64,000 bases of DNA from Amazonocrinis nigriterrae CENA67 (GCF_016056305.1 NZ_JAECZC010000002.1:297925-361924); one strand, 5' to 3'. Shown: positions 16,937 through 26,412, counted from the stretch's first letter. Notes: generated by a model from the letters alone, not told the origin. Made by a program: numbers and translations.

Positions 16937-18205
16937 TTAACCAAGATACAGCGTACCTGTACTAAATATTTTCCTAGCTATTTGCTGATAGTTTTTAGCC
17001 TGATTTATTGCATTGGTTAAGCTACCTCTATCATTGCTACTTTTTGTATCTACTAAAGCGTGTGCAATACTATTACGTATTGGATTAACATCAAAGTAAA
17101 GCCTAGCTAAATCACTATTTTTATTTTGTGATTCATGCAGAAAATCCTTCATTGCCTTACGATCGGTTTCAGACCTTATTTCTTTACCATTTATTTCACA
17201 GAGATAAGTAATTATAGACTCAGCTAGTGTGATGTAACCAGTAGAATATCTGTGATTATCAAAGTACCATCCAGACAATGTTAGTTGATATTCAGATTCT
17301 TTTACTGAAGAACGGGAAAACTTTTTAGTAAAACTTGCTAAAATATCTTTTATATATTTAAAAGGAGTTTTTGCAACTTGGGTTTCTAATGAACTTTTTA
17401 ATGCAGAACTCTTTTGCTTAATGTCATTAACAGAGTTAATATTAAGTGATTGCGATAGCTGTTCTATCTGATTAGCTAATTGACTTTCATTCTGAGATTT
17501 AAGTAGTTCAGCAATTAAGTAACCATCACCATAGCTTTGTAAACTGTATGCGCCTTTAATCCAAGAAGTCATGTCAAATAAGGGCTTTAAGTCAACTACT
17601 GGAGTATAATTTAATTCTCTAGTAACATCTAACATTCCATAATAAACACCAGCGATTTTAATTTGTTTTTCGTTCACTAAATCCTTAATAAAAGTTATAG
17701 TCAAGAATAAAAATAGTGATAAAGAGCGAAAAGAATGAGTTATATCAATATAAATTTCATCTCCTGGTTGAAGCAATGCAACAATTTGAAAAATTCTATC
17801 AAAGTTTTCCCATAATTCATCTTCGTTTAGACCGTATTTTATTAGTATACATTTGGAACGCTCTCCCAAGACTTTCTCTATAGGTGATAAATCGAGATAA
17901 TTTACATCACTATCATATTTGAGTTCTTCAATCTGAATAGCTAAATTTAACCAGTAATCATCATCTTTTTGTACTTTATTTTCAGTGCAAAAAAAGCTAT
18001 AAACTTCTTCCCACATTGATCTAACAGTGCCAATGAATATAATACCGTCTAGTTGAAAATGTTTATATAAAACTGAAGCCATAAATGTACTTTCATAGGG
18101 TGGCTGATTTCCAATTTTATATGTAGCTGGCTTGTACTTTCTTTCTTCGCGTGTTTTATTTACTAAATTGCCAACACCGATAGGTGAAATTAATATCTTA
18201 GCCAT
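16937..18205 (-). CDS. CARF-HEPN ribonuclease (CRISPR-associated TM1812/Csx1-Csx2 family)
   Basis: 422 residues. The N-terminal half is a CARF-type Rossmann domain (AKILISPIGVGN; DEIYIDITHSFRSL) with the family block VYYGMLD, then PVVDLKPLFDMTSWIKGAY (about residues 200-230). The C-terminal part carries the HEPN nuclease motif R-x4-H in NPIRNSIAHALVD (R377, H382). Members bind cyclic oligoadenylate made by Cas10 and then degrade RNA nonspecifically. It is the last gene of the minus-strand type III-A operon, 35 bases after cas6, so it is probably co-transcribed with the complex that activates it. The nucleotide ring size it senses cannot be read from sequence. Confidence 0.85.
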   Translation of the reverse strand: MAKILISPIGVGNLVNKTREERKYKPATYKIGNQPPYESTFMASVLYKHFQLDGIIFIGTVRSMWEEVYSFFCTENKVQKDDDYWLNLAIQIEELKYDSDVNYLDLSPIEKVLGERSKCILIKYGLNEDELWENFDRIFQIVALLQPGDEIYIDITHSFRSLSLFLFLTITFIKDLVNEKQIKIAGVYYGMLDVTRELNYTPVVDLKPLFDMTSWIKGAYSLQSYGDGYLIAELLKSQNESQLANQIEQLSQSLNINSVNDIKQKSSALKSSLETQVAKTPFKYIKDILASFTKKFSRSSVKESEYQLTLSGWYFDNHRYSTGYITLAESIITYLCEINGKEIRSETDRKAMKDFLHESQNKNSDLARLYFDVNPIRNSIAHALVDTKSSNDRGSLTNAINQAKNYQQIARKIFSTGTLYLG

Positions 18206-18240
18206 ATAGATTGCACTCCTTATTTTTAGTGAATTTTGGA

Positions 18241-18999
18241 TTATTTAAATGTTGTCTGTCCCATACCTAAACGTGTCTTCATCCCTGTACCAGCAAAACG
18301 TGCATATTGCACTAATAAGTTAGCGACATTCGCTAGTAAGGGATCAGCACGGTTAAAAACTTGTAATGTCACATCACCAACAAAGCCATTCACAAAACCT
18401 TTATTTAATTGCCAACTTCGCGTTTGAATTTTATGATTTTTGAGTAAAATTGCATTGCTAAGATAAGCAATTAATTCATCACCTCCTAAATAAACAGGTG
18501 CAAAATGATTCCAGCGTTCTAACCAACTGCGGAACATTAAGCTAGGTACAGGTAAAGGTAAGTTTGTGCTACCTTGAGCAAAAGTAGTAGGAGTCAGAAA
18601 CCGTAAATCAAACCTTCTGATGGGTTCTGGTTCATTTGCCACTAAAGTTGTGTACAACTCTTCATAACTGGTGATTTCGTCTTCACGGTTGATGATATTA
18701 AATTTTGCTCCCAAAAATTCTAGATAATTTGAAAGATTGAGGTGAGAAATTGCTTTGGCTGAGACTTCATTTAATCCACACAAAGATAATTGATAAAATT
18801 CCTCTGGATGGAATGTTGCAAATTCTCTCGAAGTTGATATTAAACCGATAATTCCTGAGTAGGAAACAGCAGGAATTGCCTCACCTCCCATTTCTAAGCC
18901 TAACTTCTGATGCAGTTGTTTTACCAGTTCCAAGCTATAAGAACGTGGTAAAACTGTTGATTCGGATACATTTAATGTCCAGGTTGAATGAATTAGCAT
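18241..18999 (-). CDS. cas6: Cas6-family CRISPR RNA endoribonuclease
   Basis: 252 residues with the double ferredoxin-like RAMP fold of Cas6. The C-terminal glycine-rich loop is clear (FAGTGMKTRLGMGQTTFK at the very end). FVNGFVGDVTLQVF, which precedes it, is the usual central block. Cas6 cuts pre-crRNA within the repeat and leaves the 8-base 5' handle. A His in the first ~40 residues is the usual catalytic base; only H4 and H30 are available, so the active site is not certain. It follows csm5 by 5 bases. It must act on crRNA from an array elsewhere, as none intact is in the window. Confidence 0.85.
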   Translation of the reverse strand: MLIHSTWTLNVSESTVLPRSYSLELVKQLHQKLGLEMGGEAIPAVSYSGIIGLISTSREFATFHPEEFYQLSLCGLNEVSAKAISHLNLSNYLEFLGAKFNIINREDEITSYEELYTTLVANEPEPIRRFDLRFLTPTTFAQGSTNLPLPVPSLMFRSWLERWNHFAPVYLGGDELIAYLSNAILLKNHKIQTRSWQLNKGFVNGFVGDVTLQVFNRADPLLANVANLLVQYARFAGTGMKTRLGMGQTTFK

Positions 19000-19004
19000 T
19001 AGTA

Positions 19005-20288
19005 TTATAAACTCTTGAATTTAGCCCATCCCGGTACAAATTTGATTTCGCCATTATTACTCATTACAGTTCGCCTAGATTTTGGTGCTTCAAAACCAGG
19101 TGCTTTTATGCCACAAGTATCGCGGATATCTTGACGCAGTTCATCATCAAGACATAAACCAACGGTAGTTCCGTTCATTCCACTACCCCAACCCAATCTC
19201 AAGCTATAAGAACATTTTTCTGGTTCGTAAAATTCGCGGATATAATTAAAATCTAGGTTTTTGCCAGATGCTTTAGGATTATTTTTAATAGCTTGCCAAT
19301 AATCATGTTCATAATCCCATTGTTCTTGGGTGAATTCTTGACATATTTGCAATAGTTCATCCAGATTATTAAAGGGTAACTTCATCCCTTGTTTATGTTT
19401 GAACCATGAAAGCATTTCTGTATCTAATGAAATGGTGAACTCTGTCTGAACATTTCGCACCATTTCAACATAGAGCGATGCTTTATATTTAGCTAAATAA
19501 TCTGGAAATCTGCTAGAAACTATGACTTCAGCTACAACAGGTAAATTAATAGGTATTTCTTGACCTTTTTTAGTTTTGATTTTGTTTTCTAAAAGCGGTT
19601 CTGTATCTGTAATTTTGACTGCTCTTAAAAAATCTGTATTCGGCCCTTTACCTGAAAATTTTCTATCTTGATATGTCAGAATAAATTCTGAAAATAAGCT
19701 ATCCATGAATAGCTCATCATCAACGAATTTTTGCTGATGTTGGTTAAGTTGTCCTAGCTTTTGTCTGAGGGTTTTCTCAATTTCGCTAACTCGTTTTGAT
19801 GAAGGTACTTGATAACGGTCTGCGTGTTTCAATAAATGATATGCTATGGCTGTTCTGATTGCTCCTTTAATTGAAGAACCAGGGATAAATAATTGCCCCA
19901 TACCATTGCGAATCATGGGACGCAAATCTGTAATTCTTTCTGATGCCAGTTTTTGACTGATGGCTTCTTTGGGAAAAATTGGATTATTATTTGTGTCGGT
20001 AGCATTCCACCATTCAGAACCAAAGGCTTGTTTTAACAGTTTGGTGATATCTTGACGTTCTTCAATTAGTTGAATATATTCGTTTAAAAATCTTCCTCCT
20101 TGCGCTAATAAACCTTTTGCTAATGCTTCCTGATTGGGAATATAGACTTTTCTATCTGTCTGGACATATTCAAAAGGATTTAATCTAGATACAGATGAGC
20201 CTATATGTAAAATTGGACTAGTCAACAGTATCTTTTTGGATTGATAAAATTCAGGTTTCTGGAGAGCAAATTCGGGAGAAACCACCAT
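19005..20288 (-). CDS. csm5: Csm5, type III-A complex subunit
   Basis: 427 residues. A RAMP protein with KKILLTSPILHIGSSVSRL near the N-terminus, the basic loop FIPGSSIKGAIRTAIAYHLL (about residues 133-152) and the C-terminal RLGWGSGMNGTTVGL glycine motif. Csm5 caps the 3' end of crRNA in the Csm complex and takes part in crRNA maturation. It is in the expected place between csm4 (4-base gap) and cas6 (5-base gap). Length is usual for Csm5. Confidence 0.9.
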   Translation of the reverse strand: MVVSPEFALQKPEFYQSKKILLTSPILHIGSSVSRLNPFEYVQTDRKVYIPNQEALAKGLLAQGGRFLNEYIQLIEERQDITKLLKQAFGSEWWNATDTNNNPIFPKEAISQKLASERITDLRPMIRNGMGQLFIPGSSIKGAIRTAIAYHLLKHADRYQVPSSKRVSEIEKTLRQKLGQLNQHQQKFVDDELFMDSLFSEFILTYQDRKFSGKGPNTDFLRAVKITDTEPLLENKIKTKKGQEIPINLPVVAEVIVSSRFPDYLAKYKASLYVEMVRNVQTEFTISLDTEMLSWFKHKQGMKLPFNNLDELLQICQEFTQEQWDYEHDYWQAIKNNPKASGKNLDFNYIREFYEPEKCSYSLRLGWGSGMNGTTVGLCLDDELRQDIRDTCGIKAPGFEAPKSRRTVMSNNGEIKFVPGWAKFKSL

Positions 20289-20292
20289 AATA

Positions 20293-21360
20293 TTATTTCT
20301 CCTGTGCTTTAATTGCTAGATTTAAGCTAATACCGCTGCGGTAAATATGTCGATGTTTATCTTTATCAAAACTATTGGGTGTAACATCTGCTAACATTCC
20401 TTGTGGTGGTTTGAGAAATACAGAACCTTCACTAAACATTCGCACCATTTTACGCCGTAGGTGATTTTCAGCAATCCATCCACCCCGTTCTTGAATGTCA
20501 TAGCTAGCTTGATTTAAAAAGCCATCTTGTAAGGATGTGTCCCAAAATAAACTCATGAGGGTGTGGTAATTTCCAGCAGAAAAATCGACTACGCTTTGCC
20601 AAGTTTCTGGTAAATCTAACCACTCTGCTTGAAATCTTCCCGCACCGCTAGAACGTTCTCCTCCAACTCCTTCTTCTCCCAATAAATTCAAAGCTGCTTG
20701 TAGCTTATTTACTAATTTCTCGCCTTCTGGAGATAATTGCAACAGAAAGTATAAACCTGCTGGATTGTCTTCCCAATCGAATTGAACAAAGCCTGTATGA
20801 TAAAAGTTTGTAGCTCTAGTTACACGGTCTACAGCAATTTTTGGAACTTTATCTTTTTTAAAGGCTTTGCTGTATTCAAAGGTTTTTAATTTATTTAAGT
20901 CTCCATGAGATTTACCAGTGTTGGTATACTCGATTAATTCCTTAATGTCAGACTGTTGAAATCCTTCCTCTTGATACCATCTCTGCCATAACTTTAAGGG
21001 TAAGTAGTTAAGTTTTTTGTAGGTTTTGAAAAAAGCCAGATCATTATCAACAGGATATTTATTAGGAAATTTCAGAGGTCGGGGAAGATAGTAAATGATA
21101 TCTTTCCCAACTTCTCGATAAATAAATGTTGAACTGATGCGAAAAGGTGGTATTAGTTCGCGTTGGTCTTTTCGGGGAAATTGGTGTAATAATTCTTCAA
21201 CTTCTTGTTTACCAAATAATCGCGCATAGATGCTTACCCAAGCACTAAACAAAGTATCAGAACGAATGCGATCGCTTGTTTCTTCCATCCCAATTCCTAC
21301 ATCGCCAAAGTGCGCGGGACTGCGACCAAAGTTAAGTTTTACTAACTTCCAAACACTCAT
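20293..21360 (-). CDS. csm4: Csm4, type III-A complex subunit
   Basis: 355 residues of the RAMP superfamily. VWKLVKLNFGRSPAHFGDVGIG is the typical opening, RIRSDTLFSAWVSIYARLFG follows, and GEEGVGGERSSGAGRFQ (about residues 225-245) is the glycine-rich loop. Csm4 binds the 5' handle of the crRNA and holds Cas10. Its ATG overlaps the csm3 stop (ATGA), showing translational coupling, and csm5 starts 4 bases after its stop. Confidence 0.9.
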   Translation of the reverse strand: MSVWKLVKLNFGRSPAHFGDVGIGMEETSDRIRSDTLFSAWVSIYARLFGKQEVEELLHQFPRKDQRELIPPFRISSTFIYREVGKDIIYYLPRPLKFPNKYPVDNDLAFFKTYKKLNYLPLKLWQRWYQEEGFQQSDIKELIEYTNTGKSHGDLNKLKTFEYSKAFKKDKVPKIAVDRVTRATNFYHTGFVQFDWEDNPAGLYFLLQLSPEGEKLVNKLQAALNLLGEEGVGGERSSGAGRFQAEWLDLPETWQSVVDFSAGNYHTLMSLFWDTSLQDGFLNQASYDIQERGGWIAENHLRRKMVRMFSEGSVFLKPPQGMLADVTPNSFDKDKHRHIYRSGISLNLAIKAQEK

Positions 21361-22334
21361 GATTCATTTCCTGGTAATAATCGTTGTTCGATATACTCAC
21401 GTAAGCTTGCGAAGTTATCTAAAAGTGCTTGTGTGTTGGCGATGGGTTCTAATGTTTGTAAACCCGATGAACCGCCGGGAGTGCTGGTAATTTGACGGTA
21501 TTGTGCCAAGCTACGATAGGAAAAATTGAAGTGTTGAAATCTGACTTTACCGTAACCTCTAGAACCATGTCCGCCAAGTGCATCATCTTCGAGAATGGCG
21601 AGTGCGATCGCAATATTTTGTAAGTCTTCAATGGCTTGGTCTTTATCTTCTACGGTATAAACCAATTCAAACTGAAATTTTGAGCCAGCAGGTACACGTT
21701 CTAACTGTCTGGGATTCGCCGCTGCTGTGACTCTATCAATACCGTTTTCAAATTTCCACTCAGTCATATATAAACCAGTGTCAACTTGCTTTAACTTTTC
21801 TGCTGATTCAGGTACTAAATGGCAATCTCGGATAATTAAGCGAGCCGGTGCGTTACGTCCACGATTAATTCTGACGTAATTTTGACCTTCTATTGTTTTA
21901 GTAGGAGTAGTTTCTGTGAATCCTTCTGCTGTTGCAGTGTTAATTGGCATCCAAAATTTTGACCCACCAGTAGAACCAAATAAACGACTTATTTGACAAG
22001 TATTAGCACCTTCATAAGCTACAAATCGTCCCTCTTCAACTTCAGTCAATCCATTTGCTAAATCATCACTTTCATAGCGCCAAGTACCACTTCCTCCTGT
22101 GCGATTTAGAGGCTTCTTTAATAACCTTTCCAAAGTAGAACGTAGTTTACCTTTGATTGATGAACCAGGTAAGTAAGGATATTTTGTTAGAGGATCACGA
22201 ATTACAGGTTTATCCAATCCACCGATATCTAAATTTTCACCACCGCCACCAATGTGCAATCCAGTTTCAGCAGAAAGTTGACTAGTGAGGGTTAATTTAC
22301 CAAGTAAGGGTTTTTGTGTGTATGATACTGGCAT
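21357..22334 (-). CDS. csm3: Csm3, type III-A backbone and target-RNA nuclease
   Basis: 325 residues. GLHIGGGGENLDIGGLDKPVIRDP (starting at G25) followed by YPYLPGSSIKGKLRSTLERLL is the Csm3 signature. Asp41 of GGLDKPV corresponds to the Asp that cuts target RNA every six bases in characterised Csm3 (D33 in Streptococcus thermophilus), so nuclease activity should be kept. Near the C-terminus DALGGHGSRGYGKVRF is the second glycine motif. Several copies line the crRNA. It overlaps csm4 by 4 bases and follows csm2 by 2 bases. Confidence 0.92.
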   Translation of the reverse strand: MPVSYTQKPLLGKLTLTSQLSAETGLHIGGGGENLDIGGLDKPVIRDPLTKYPYLPGSSIKGKLRSTLERLLKKPLNRTGGSGTWRYESDDLANGLTEVEEGRFVAYEGANTCQISRLFGSTGGSKFWMPINTATAEGFTETTPTKTIEGQNYVRINRGRNAPARLIIRDCHLVPESAEKLKQVDTGLYMTEWKFENGIDRVTAAANPRQLERVPAGSKFQFELVYTVEDKDQAIEDLQNIAIALAILEDDALGGHGSRGYGKVRFQHFNFSYRSLAQYRQITSTPGGSSGLQTLEPIANTQALLDNFASLREYIEQRLLPGNES

Positions 22335-22336
22335 GA

Positions 22337-22813
22337 TTATTTTCCACCTTCAGCTTTGTGATAAGCGATAATTGATTCGATTAATTGAACTAGCCGCTCA
22401 AAATCTTCTTTGCTGTGAACCCTATCAATAGCAGCTGACATGACATCACCTAATGGTTTGGCAGCTTTTTGTCTAGCTGCGGCGTATGCCAATTTCGGTT
22501 TCAGCAGCACTACTTCTGTTTCAATTTTGGCAAAATCACCTGTTTCAGCTAAATCAGCTTTGAGGCGATTTACAGCATCTAAAAATTTGCGAACTTGGTT
22601 TGTTTCTAATCGTTGTTGCTTCAGATAAGGGCCAAACTCTTCAGCGTGTTTAACTAATTTTCTGATTTCATATGCTTGTAAACCCTTGAAGTCATTAATA
22701 GTATTAATAATCTCTTCGACAATATTCTGTGTTTTACTAATATTGGCTTGAGAAACTGATTGCTTAGAATTTACAGGTAGAGAAGATTGTTTTGGTTTAA
22801 TGGGTTCTGGCAT
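22337..22813 (-). CDS. csm2: Csm2, type III-A small subunit
   Basis: 158 residues, helical. After a polar N-terminal ~30 residues (KPKQSSLPVNSKQSVSQANI) comes the Csm2 helical domain: LQAYEIRKLVKHAEEFGPYL, TNQVRKFLDAVNRLKADL, LLKPKLAYAAARQKAAKPLG, and the final helix RLVQLIESIIAYHKAEGG. Csm2 forms the inner filament that contacts the target RNA opposite Csm3. Csm2 with Csm5 marks the system as III-A rather than III-D. It lies 4 bases after cas10 and 2 bases before csm3. Confidence 0.88.
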   Translation of the reverse strand: MPEPIKPKQSSLPVNSKQSVSQANISKTQNIVEEIINTINDFKGLQAYEIRKLVKHAEEFGPYLKQQRLETNQVRKFLDAVNRLKADLAETGDFAKIETEVVLLKPKLAYAAARQKAAKPLGDVMSAAIDRVHSKEDFERLVQLIESIIAYHKAEGGK

Positions 22814-22817
22814 ATGA

Positions 22818-25109
22818 TTATGATGATCGGTTTAAGAGTTCAATCCAAGTTGCGATCGCCCGAAAATACGGTGCATTATACGGGCTTTTTAAGGAAGTGC
22901 GAAAATCACTATCATCTAGTACATTTTTGGGTAATCTCGCCAAAGTATAAGCAATCTTTGGTAGATGCAAATAATAGCGAGTTCCTAAAGCCTCCTCTGA
23001 TTTTTTATTTTCTTCTAATTTTTTATTTTCTTCTAATTTTTTTAAAGCTCGCTCTTGTATTTCTGCTGTAATCAGCAGGTTACGTACAAAATTACGAGAA
23101 TAATTAACCCCAATATTTTGCCGTTCTAATCTTTCAACAAATGGGAGTATACCCAACATATTCGGTCTAGTTTCTGGATTTAGGTATTTTTGGTTTACTT
23201 CATCAAAATAGGTTATTTTTGCAGTTCCCAGCCATTCATCCCATTTAAAGACCTGACCAAATAGCCCTAAACTATCTCTGCCATTTTCTTTAGCAGCTTT
23301 TTCCAGCATTCTAGATTCATCACCAGCTTGATAAAGAGGAAATTTAAAATCTGCAATGCTGATTCCAGCAGATAGTGTAATGTCTGGATTATAACCTGTA
23401 TAAGCACGAAAGCACTGGTAAACATCAAAGGCAAATTCTACAAGTTCATTCCAAGCTCCACTAACAAATAGATCATCTCCACCTGCGTATATAAATAGCA
23501 GATTGGGTCGTTTTTTTTCTGGATTTATTAGTTTAATATTTTCAGGAATGTTCGGTGGTTTACGTGTTGCTGCCAAACTATTGAGATATACCTTAAAGAA
23601 ATAGCTTATATTGCGTGATAATCCAGCTATTCTAGGTAAAGTTTGCTTTTCACATTGACGTAATCCTCTGGCAAAAATCTGCCCTAGGTTGTCTACATCC
23701 ATCTGTAAATAGCCAACCCTAGGAATTGCACCTGATTTTCTGGCTATTTCTGTCAATTCTTTAGCTGAAATAGGAACTCCTTTTTCTTCACTTTCTTGAG
23801 CATAGTTTCCCAGTAGCAGAGGAATAACATTACCAGTAAGATAGTGCTTTACAGTCCAGTTATTCACCAAAAACGCAGTTTCATAATTGTGAATATTTAC
23901 TAAATCTTCTCTCTGCTTAAATAAATGGTAGTAAACTATTTGATTTGGTAGCCTTAATGTTAATTTTTCTTTTTCTGCATTTGGAATATTATCTCGTTCA
24001 GGCGATCGCACGATAGCATCTAGCCGCAATAACTGACCTCCCAAACGAAACATACTGCAACAAGTTTCACAAGCCAAAACTGAATCTGCCTCATGAGGAT
24101 TAAGCGGTTTTAAATTTTCTACATCATCTCTGTGGCAGACACGGCATGGTTCATGGCTATCACGAGGTTCGGTAAACTTACTCATTTGATTAGCAAATTT
24201 ACGAGATTTATGTACAGCTAGCTGAGTCGTTACCTCTGACCAATGAATAGAAAATTTTTCAGTTGTAATATCCGCAATGGGAAATTTTAACAAATCCAGT
24301 GCAAGAAAAATTTTGCCTTCAAATTCATCTAGAAGCCATTCATTAAAATCTTCACGCAGTTGCTCTACTGTCTTTTTAGTATTGTCTGTTTCATCTGCCA
24401 AAATATATAAATTTCCACCGCCAGCATAAATTACATTGGTACGGGGAAGGTTTAACCTGATCAACAATTGCTGTACTACTTCTTCTGTAACTAATTCTAA
24501 ATAAAAGCTTCTAGCCCGTAGCGATTTAAGCGCACCGTCTGAAGAAATAGTAAAGATAAATTTTTGAATACCTGATAAGTCACCTGCTATTAAATTTAAT
24601 TCTGTTGTCTTGGGGTTTTTAGCAATAGCAGCAGCAACAGCAGCAGTAGTTCTTGCTATATCGACCAAAGCAATATCAGATTCACCAAAGCTGAGAAAAG
24701 AACCGAATTTTTCTAAAATTAAAGTTAGTAGAGAAAGGTTTTGCCAATCGTCATTGTTTAAATCGTTTATGGCTGTTTTAATTTCTGTTTTGAGTTGTCT
24801 GAAATCAGTTATAGTTTCTAATTGAGGATAGGGAATAGTGGGATTACTATTCTCAATGGCTTTTGCTTGCCAATAATGCTGTTTATCTTGAGCTTTATCT
24901 AATTTCACATAATCAAATAACAAACGTAAAGCCTTGAGTTCGTGCTTATCGCTCCAAGACAAAATTTGCTTGGCTTTGGTCACAATATGGTCGTCGGTTA
25001 AGCGAGGACACTTATTGATTAACTGTGGATCAGCCCACTTTGCCAACAAGGTAACGGCTTGTTGGACAATTTGCAAGGCAGCATTGAAGGTAGCTGAGGT
25101 TTGTATCAT
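22818..25109 (-). CDS. cas10: Cas10/Csm1, type III-A large subunit with GGDD palm, no HD motif
   Basis: 763 residues. GDLSGIQKFIF (177-187) with GALKSLRARSFYLEL starts the first palm domain. A four-Cys zinc site follows (C322, C325, C347, C350). The second palm has MDVDNLGQIFARG and the cyclase motif YAGGDDLF (GGDD at 543-546), so synthesis of cyclic oligoadenylate from ATP should be possible. No HD or LLHDIGK-like motif is seen in the first 170 residues, where Csm1 proteins usually carry the DNase domain. Near the C-terminus KKLEENKKLEENKK is a 15-18 base tandem repeat at DNA level. It is first in the operon and has the palindrome at 25190-25207 about 80 bases upstream. Confidence 0.92.
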   Translation of the reverse strand: MIQTSATFNAALQIVQQAVTLLAKWADPQLINKCPRLTDDHIVTKAKQILSWSDKHELKALRLLFDYVKLDKAQDKQHYWQAKAIENSNPTIPYPQLETITDFRQLKTEIKTAINDLNNDDWQNLSLLTLILEKFGSFLSFGESDIALVDIARTTAAVAAAIAKNPKTTELNLIAGDLSGIQKFIFTISSDGALKSLRARSFYLELVTEEVVQQLLIRLNLPRTNVIYAGGGNLYILADETDNTKKTVEQLREDFNEWLLDEFEGKIFLALDLLKFPIADITTEKFSIHWSEVTTQLAVHKSRKFANQMSKFTEPRDSHEPCRVCHRDDVENLKPLNPHEADSVLACETCCSMFRLGGQLLRLDAIVRSPERDNIPNAEKEKLTLRLPNQIVYYHLFKQREDLVNIHNYETAFLVNNWTVKHYLTGNVIPLLLGNYAQESEEKGVPISAKELTEIARKSGAIPRVGYLQMDVDNLGQIFARGLRQCEKQTLPRIAGLSRNISYFFKVYLNSLAATRKPPNIPENIKLINPEKKRPNLLFIYAGGDDLFVSGAWNELVEFAFDVYQCFRAYTGYNPDITLSAGISIADFKFPLYQAGDESRMLEKAAKENGRDSLGLFGQVFKWDEWLGTAKITYFDEVNQKYLNPETRPNMLGILPFVERLERQNIGVNYSRNFVRNLLITAEIQERALKKLEENKKLEENKKSEEALGTRYYLHLPKIAYTLARLPKNVLDDSDFRTSLKSPYNAPYFRAIATWIELLNRSS

Positions 25110-25189
25110 GGGACATCTATATTAGATCGTTTGATAAGTTCTGGCGATCGCGTTAGTTGTTGTTGGCTGTGTGCAATTATATACCATGC

Positions 25190-25207
25190 TGGAAGTAGAC
25201 TCTTCCA
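25190..25207. promoter_or_regulatory. Candidate operator, TGGAAG-N6-CTTCCA, upstream of cas10
   Basis: A perfect 6+6 palindrome with a six-base spacer, followed by AAAAGCT. The same palindrome with the same spacer length and the same AAAAGCT tail is at 27886-27903 next to the WYL regulator. Position about 80 bases before the cas10 start fits a promoter-region binding site. Confidence 0.6.
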
Positions 25208-25358
25208 AAAAGCTTGTGCTAATTTACTACAGTTAGCAAGTAAAATTGATACACACTAGCTTAGGTTCTAAATCTAACAACTGTAACAATCCTTAGTTAC
25301 AACAGAGTAATAAATTACCCTGTTGTAACATCTAAAATTTAGTAACAATTGCTACTAG

Positions 25359-25853
25359 CTATCGATTTTTTTCAACTTGGCTAGATTTTGGTGAAACTTC
25401 CAAGTCTAGTTTTACTTTGATACCTTCTGAAGCTTGACTAATTAGCATTACTACGACTATGAAACCAAGAGTACCAATAAAAAATAATGGGACTTGGCTG
25501 GTAAGTTGTTGCTCAAGAAATTTTAGGAATACTGCCAAGTATTGCAATCCTGCATTATTTCTAGGTGTTTCTGGGATATCTCGACTGTTTTTTATTTCTG
25601 GTAACTGGCTATGTTTTGTTATCTTGGGGGCTGAAGTCTCTTTTGCTGTGGGTACAGAGGAATTTTGCAGAGATGCCGAATCTTCATTTTGAAGTGGCGT
25701 TAATTCTATACTATCGGCAGATTCAATCTTTGTAGAGTTACTACTCGAGTTAACGGGAAGTGTAGCGTTTGTGGGTTGTGTCCCGCAGTTATTAGCAGAT
25801 GAATCTTCTTTGGATACAACCAAATTTGTGCAGACAGAATGCTTTTCTGACAT
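25359..25853 (-). CDS. Small tail-anchored membrane protein in the CRISPR island
   Basis: 164 residues, not recognised. The first ~105 residues are polar and rich in Ser, Thr, Asn and Glu (low order expected). A short amphipathic segment LQYLAVFLKFLEQQL is followed by one membrane helix VPLFFIGTLGFIVVVMLIS (about residues 120-138) and a short charged tail. The topology is that of a C-terminally anchored protein with a long flexible N-terminal arm. It has its own spacer on both sides (250 bases to cas10, over 700 to csx3) and is on the same strand as the cas genes. A link to the CRISPR system is inferred only from being enclosed by it. Confidence 0.6.
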   Translation of the reverse strand: MSEKHSVCTNLVVSKEDSSANNCGTQPTNATLPVNSSSNSTKIESADSIELTPLQNEDSASLQNSSVPTAKETSAPKITKHSQLPEIKNSRDIPETPRNNAGLQYLAVFLKFLEQQLTSQVPLFFIGTLGFIVVVMLISQASEGIKVKLDLEVSPKSSQVEKNR

Positions 25854-26179
25854 ACGGCTCCTTATATTTGAAAAATCGAAATTTCTTTAAGAACAACTGC
25901 ACATTCGAGTAATAGTCCTAAAAGAACTACTGTATATTTAAGTAATGATTGGAATAAATTTTTACTCTGACATACGTTATGTAGTATGGTATTTTGGATA
26001 GTTTCCAGCGTAACACAATGTAATTTCAACTAACAGTAGTAGTAAAATATAAATGTAAGTAACAATTCATGCAAGTATTGACAAATATAAAACCTTGACT
26101 TTTTCAACCAAATATTTATATACTGCTTGAAGTAATATTCAGTAATTCAAGATTTATATTTCCAATAGCAAAATTTTTC

Positions 26180-26412
26180 AATACACCCCGAAAGGGGATT
26201 GAAATATGCAATCCTTGAAGAAACGCTGAATATTCGAGTATTCTATTTTTTTACTTCCCCTCAAGGGGACTGAAAGCTTTATAAATTCCTGTATAACCTA
26301 AAAAATTTATAGCCAATCTTTACTAGTTGCTAAAAATCAACTCTAAAGCGGAAAAGTTGTGTTTAAAGCTATATAGCATTAAATAAAAAATCCCCATAGG
26401 GGGATGAAAACT
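26180..26412 (+). CRISPR. Decayed CRISPR repeats (three remnants)
   Basis: Three short hairpins share the form CCCC-N4-GGGG followed by a handle-like octamer: at 26186 (loop GAAA, then ATTGAAAT), 26257 (loop TCAA, then ACTGAAAG) and 26392 (loop ATAG, then ATGAAAAC). Cyanobacterial type III repeats typically end in such a stem and ATTGAAA(C/G). Spacings are 71 and 135 bases, about one and two repeat-spacer units of ~70; at 26325-26343 AGTTG-N8-CAACT stands about where a fourth would be. The copies differ too much to be an active array. Confidence 0.45.

Noticed and set aside
25990..26008. TTTGGATAGTTTCCAG as a third operator of the CRISPR regulon
   Set aside because: The half-sites are shortened and the spacer is different from the two matching sites, so it was not counted.
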